In this document: positions 6,725-7,352 of the stretch, piece by piece
Position numbering within the stretch: the stretch's first letter is position 1
How the letters are laid out: each line of letters starts with the position of its first letter
NCBI GenBank assembly: GCA_900549295.1
Contig: URNG01000129.1
Span: 1 to 7,352 of the forward strand
Source: an uncultured Rhodocyclaceae bacterium
GTDB lineage: Bacteria; Pseudomonadota; Gammaproteobacteria; Burkholderiales; Rhodocyclaceae
DNA: 7,352 bases
Direction: 5' to 3'
Translations under genes and position numbers: made by a program
Notes under the pieces: generated by a model
Seen by the model: the letters and a program-made list of their open reading frames with translations, nothing else
What the model was told of the DNA's origin: nothing
The model's database searches: none

Positions 6725-6935
6725 GAAATTTCCGCTGCACCCCAAACACCCCGAACGCATCTGCTGGGGCTGCGACCAGTACTGCACCGCCGCCGACATG
6801 AAATGCGGCAACGGCTCCGGCCGCACGCAGCACCCGGCGGAGCTTCTGGGCGACGATTGGTACACCTTCGGCGACTGGGGCATCGACGTCGAAGACCCGC
6901 CGCCCGATCCTTCCGCAACCCCAGGCAAGGCGTAA
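6717..6935 (+). CDS. DUF3079 small cysteine-rich protein
   Basis: A 72-residue soluble protein with no signal peptide or membrane segment. It matches the DUF3079 family as I recall it: KFPLHPKHPERICWGCDQYC at 4-23, then CGNGSGRTQHPAELLGDDW at 30-48. Its cysteines (16, 19, 23 and 30; pattern CxxC-x3-C-x6-C) are close enough to bind a zinc ion or an iron-sulfur cluster, but no function is established. After about residue 50 the chain is acidic and proline-rich and probably disordered. The ATG at 6717 lies inside the last codons of the permease gene, with its own AAGGAA, so the two are probably translated together from one mRNA. No terminator is visible after its stop. Confidence 0.85.
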   Translation: MAKKFPLHPKHPERICWGCDQYCTAADMKCGNGSGRTQHPAELLGDDWYTFGDWGIDVEDPPPDPSATPGKA

Positions 6936-6944
6936 GCGCCCGCC

Positions 6945-6967
6945 CGCGTTTCACCTTTCGCGTTTCA
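6945..6967 (+). repeat. Short direct repeat after the DUF3079 gene
   Basis: CGCGTTTCA occurs at 6945-6953 and again at 6959-6967 (period 14). It lies between the DUF3079 stop and the sigma-factor promoter. It is not a hairpin and not a terminator; the role is unknown and it may be chance. Confidence 0.3.
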
Positions 6968-6990
6968 GGCCGCGTGGCGGTACCCTGTAG

Positions 6991-7020
6991 TATTATCGAG
7001 AACCATTCCCATCGGTTCTC
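6991..7020 (+). promoter_or_regulatory. Probable Fur box and -10 element upstream of the ECF sigma gene
   Basis: A good -10 candidate, TATTAT, lies at 6991-6996; no convincing -35 precedes it. Immediately after it, CGAGAACCATTCCCA (6997-7011) matches a TGAGAATCATTCTCA-type Fur site in 12 of 15 positions. A bound ferric repressor there would cover the start of transcription. The same stretch also contains a perfect inverted repeat, GAGAACC (6998-7004) and GGTTCTC (7014-7020), with a 9-nt loop. This could be an alternative operator or a leader hairpin. Iron control fits the FecI-like gene that follows. Confidence 0.5.
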
Positions 7021-7041
7021 CGCCCTGACGGCGCTCCCATC

Positions 7042-7352
7042 ATGCCCCAAGCCGCCCCCGCTCATCCCGACCTCCAGCAAGCGGTTCACACCCTGTACGA
7101 GCAGCACCACGGCTGGCTGGTGCAACTGCTGCGCCGCAAGCTCGGGGGCGACCGGGAGCACGCCCTCGACCTCGCCCACGACACTTTCGAGCGGCTCATG
7201 CGCGGCGGCATCCGGCAGGCGCTGGACGAGCCGCGCGCTTACCTCACCACGGTGGCGCGGCGTCTGGCGATCGACGACTTCCGCCGCCGGGCGCTGGAAC
7301 AGGCGTGGCTGGGCAAGCCGGGCACGCCCGCCCCCGCGGCCCCCGGCGGCGG
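7042..7352 (+). CDS. FecI-type ECF RNA polymerase sigma factor, 3' end outside window
   Basis: The first 103 residues of an extracytoplasmic-function sigma factor; the sequence runs off the right edge with no stop. Region 2 is plain: LYEQHHGWLVQLLRRKLGGDREHALDLAHDTFERLMRGG (18-56) is the core-RNA-polymerase-binding and linker part, and EPRAYLTTVARRLAIDDFRRRALEQAWL (63-90) contains the -10 recognition helix. The wording is that of the FecI subfamily, which normally activates TonB-dependent siderophore or haem receptor genes together with a FecR-type anti-sigma factor. The chain then turns Gly/Pro/Ala-rich (91-103), the expected linker before region 4, which is outside the window. The ATG at 7042 is chosen by its distance to region 2; no good Shine-Dalgarno precedes it. 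A FecR gene and a TonB-dependent receptor are predicted just beyond the window. Confidence 0.88.
   Translation, partial: MPQAAPAHPDLQQAVHTLYEQHHGWLVQLLRRKLGGDREHALDLAHDTFERLMRGGIRQALDEPRAYLTTVARRLAIDDFRRRALEQAWLGKPGTPAPAAPGG

Noticed and set aside
4816..6801. A 661-codon open frame on the plus strand across dinB and the permease.
   Set aside because: It is an Arg/Gly/Ala/His-rich out-of-frame reading of two real genes whose own frames match known families over their full length.

Overview
The window is GC-rich, densely coding, ordinary chromosomal DNA. The best taxonomic guess is a betaproteobacterium, perhaps Rhodocyclales (Dechloromonas/Azonexus-like). The reasons are the SHP/DHC cytochrome pair, a Tex protein very close to the enterobacterial one, an orphan FliW, a DNA polymerase IV with a finger-region insertion, a DUF3079 protein and a FecI-type sigma factor. 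This placement rests on recalled family distribution, not on a search.

Layout. Positions 1-1369 (minus strand) hold a periplasmic haem operon read right to left. It starts with a sphaeroides-haem-protein (SHP, DUF1924) monohaem cytochrome, then a dihaem cytochrome c (DHC), then a PepSY-domain protein cut by the left edge. Its upstream region carries a symmetric array of four half-sites at 1418-1458, placed like an OmpR/PhoB-type response-regulator operator next to a -10 box. Positions 1616-3934 (minus) hold tex, the RNA-binding transcription accessory protein. A 177-bp divergent intergenic region (3935-4111) separates tex from fliW (4112-4549, plus). It contains a repeated 11-mer, a 19-bp palindrome and evenly phased GGA motifs. 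A strong intrinsic terminator (4585-4620) closes fliW. Then come dinB (Pol IV, 4643-5800), an EamA-family permease (5837-6724) and a small four-cysteine DUF3079 protein (6717-6935) overlapping the permease by 8 nt. At the right edge a FecI-type ECF sigma factor begins at 7042 behind a probable Fur box; its 3' end lies outside the window.

How the genes relate. SHP and DHC form a known electron-transfer pair in which DHC reduces SHP; a membrane cytochrome b and a two-component system are expected to the left of the window. FliW is the known protein antagonist of CsrA, and its leader looks capable of binding CsrA, which suggests feedback. The ECF gene is probably iron-regulated. The dinB, permease and DUF3079 genes may be co-transcribed, but only the last two show coupling.

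There is no CRISPR array, insertion sequence, phage gene, tRNA or rRNA here, and I see no convincing undescribed multi-gene system. The most novel material is regulatory: the SHP operator array, the fliW leader and the tex/fliW repeats. No gene-free stretch exceeds 300 bases; the longest is 1370-1615 (246 bp).
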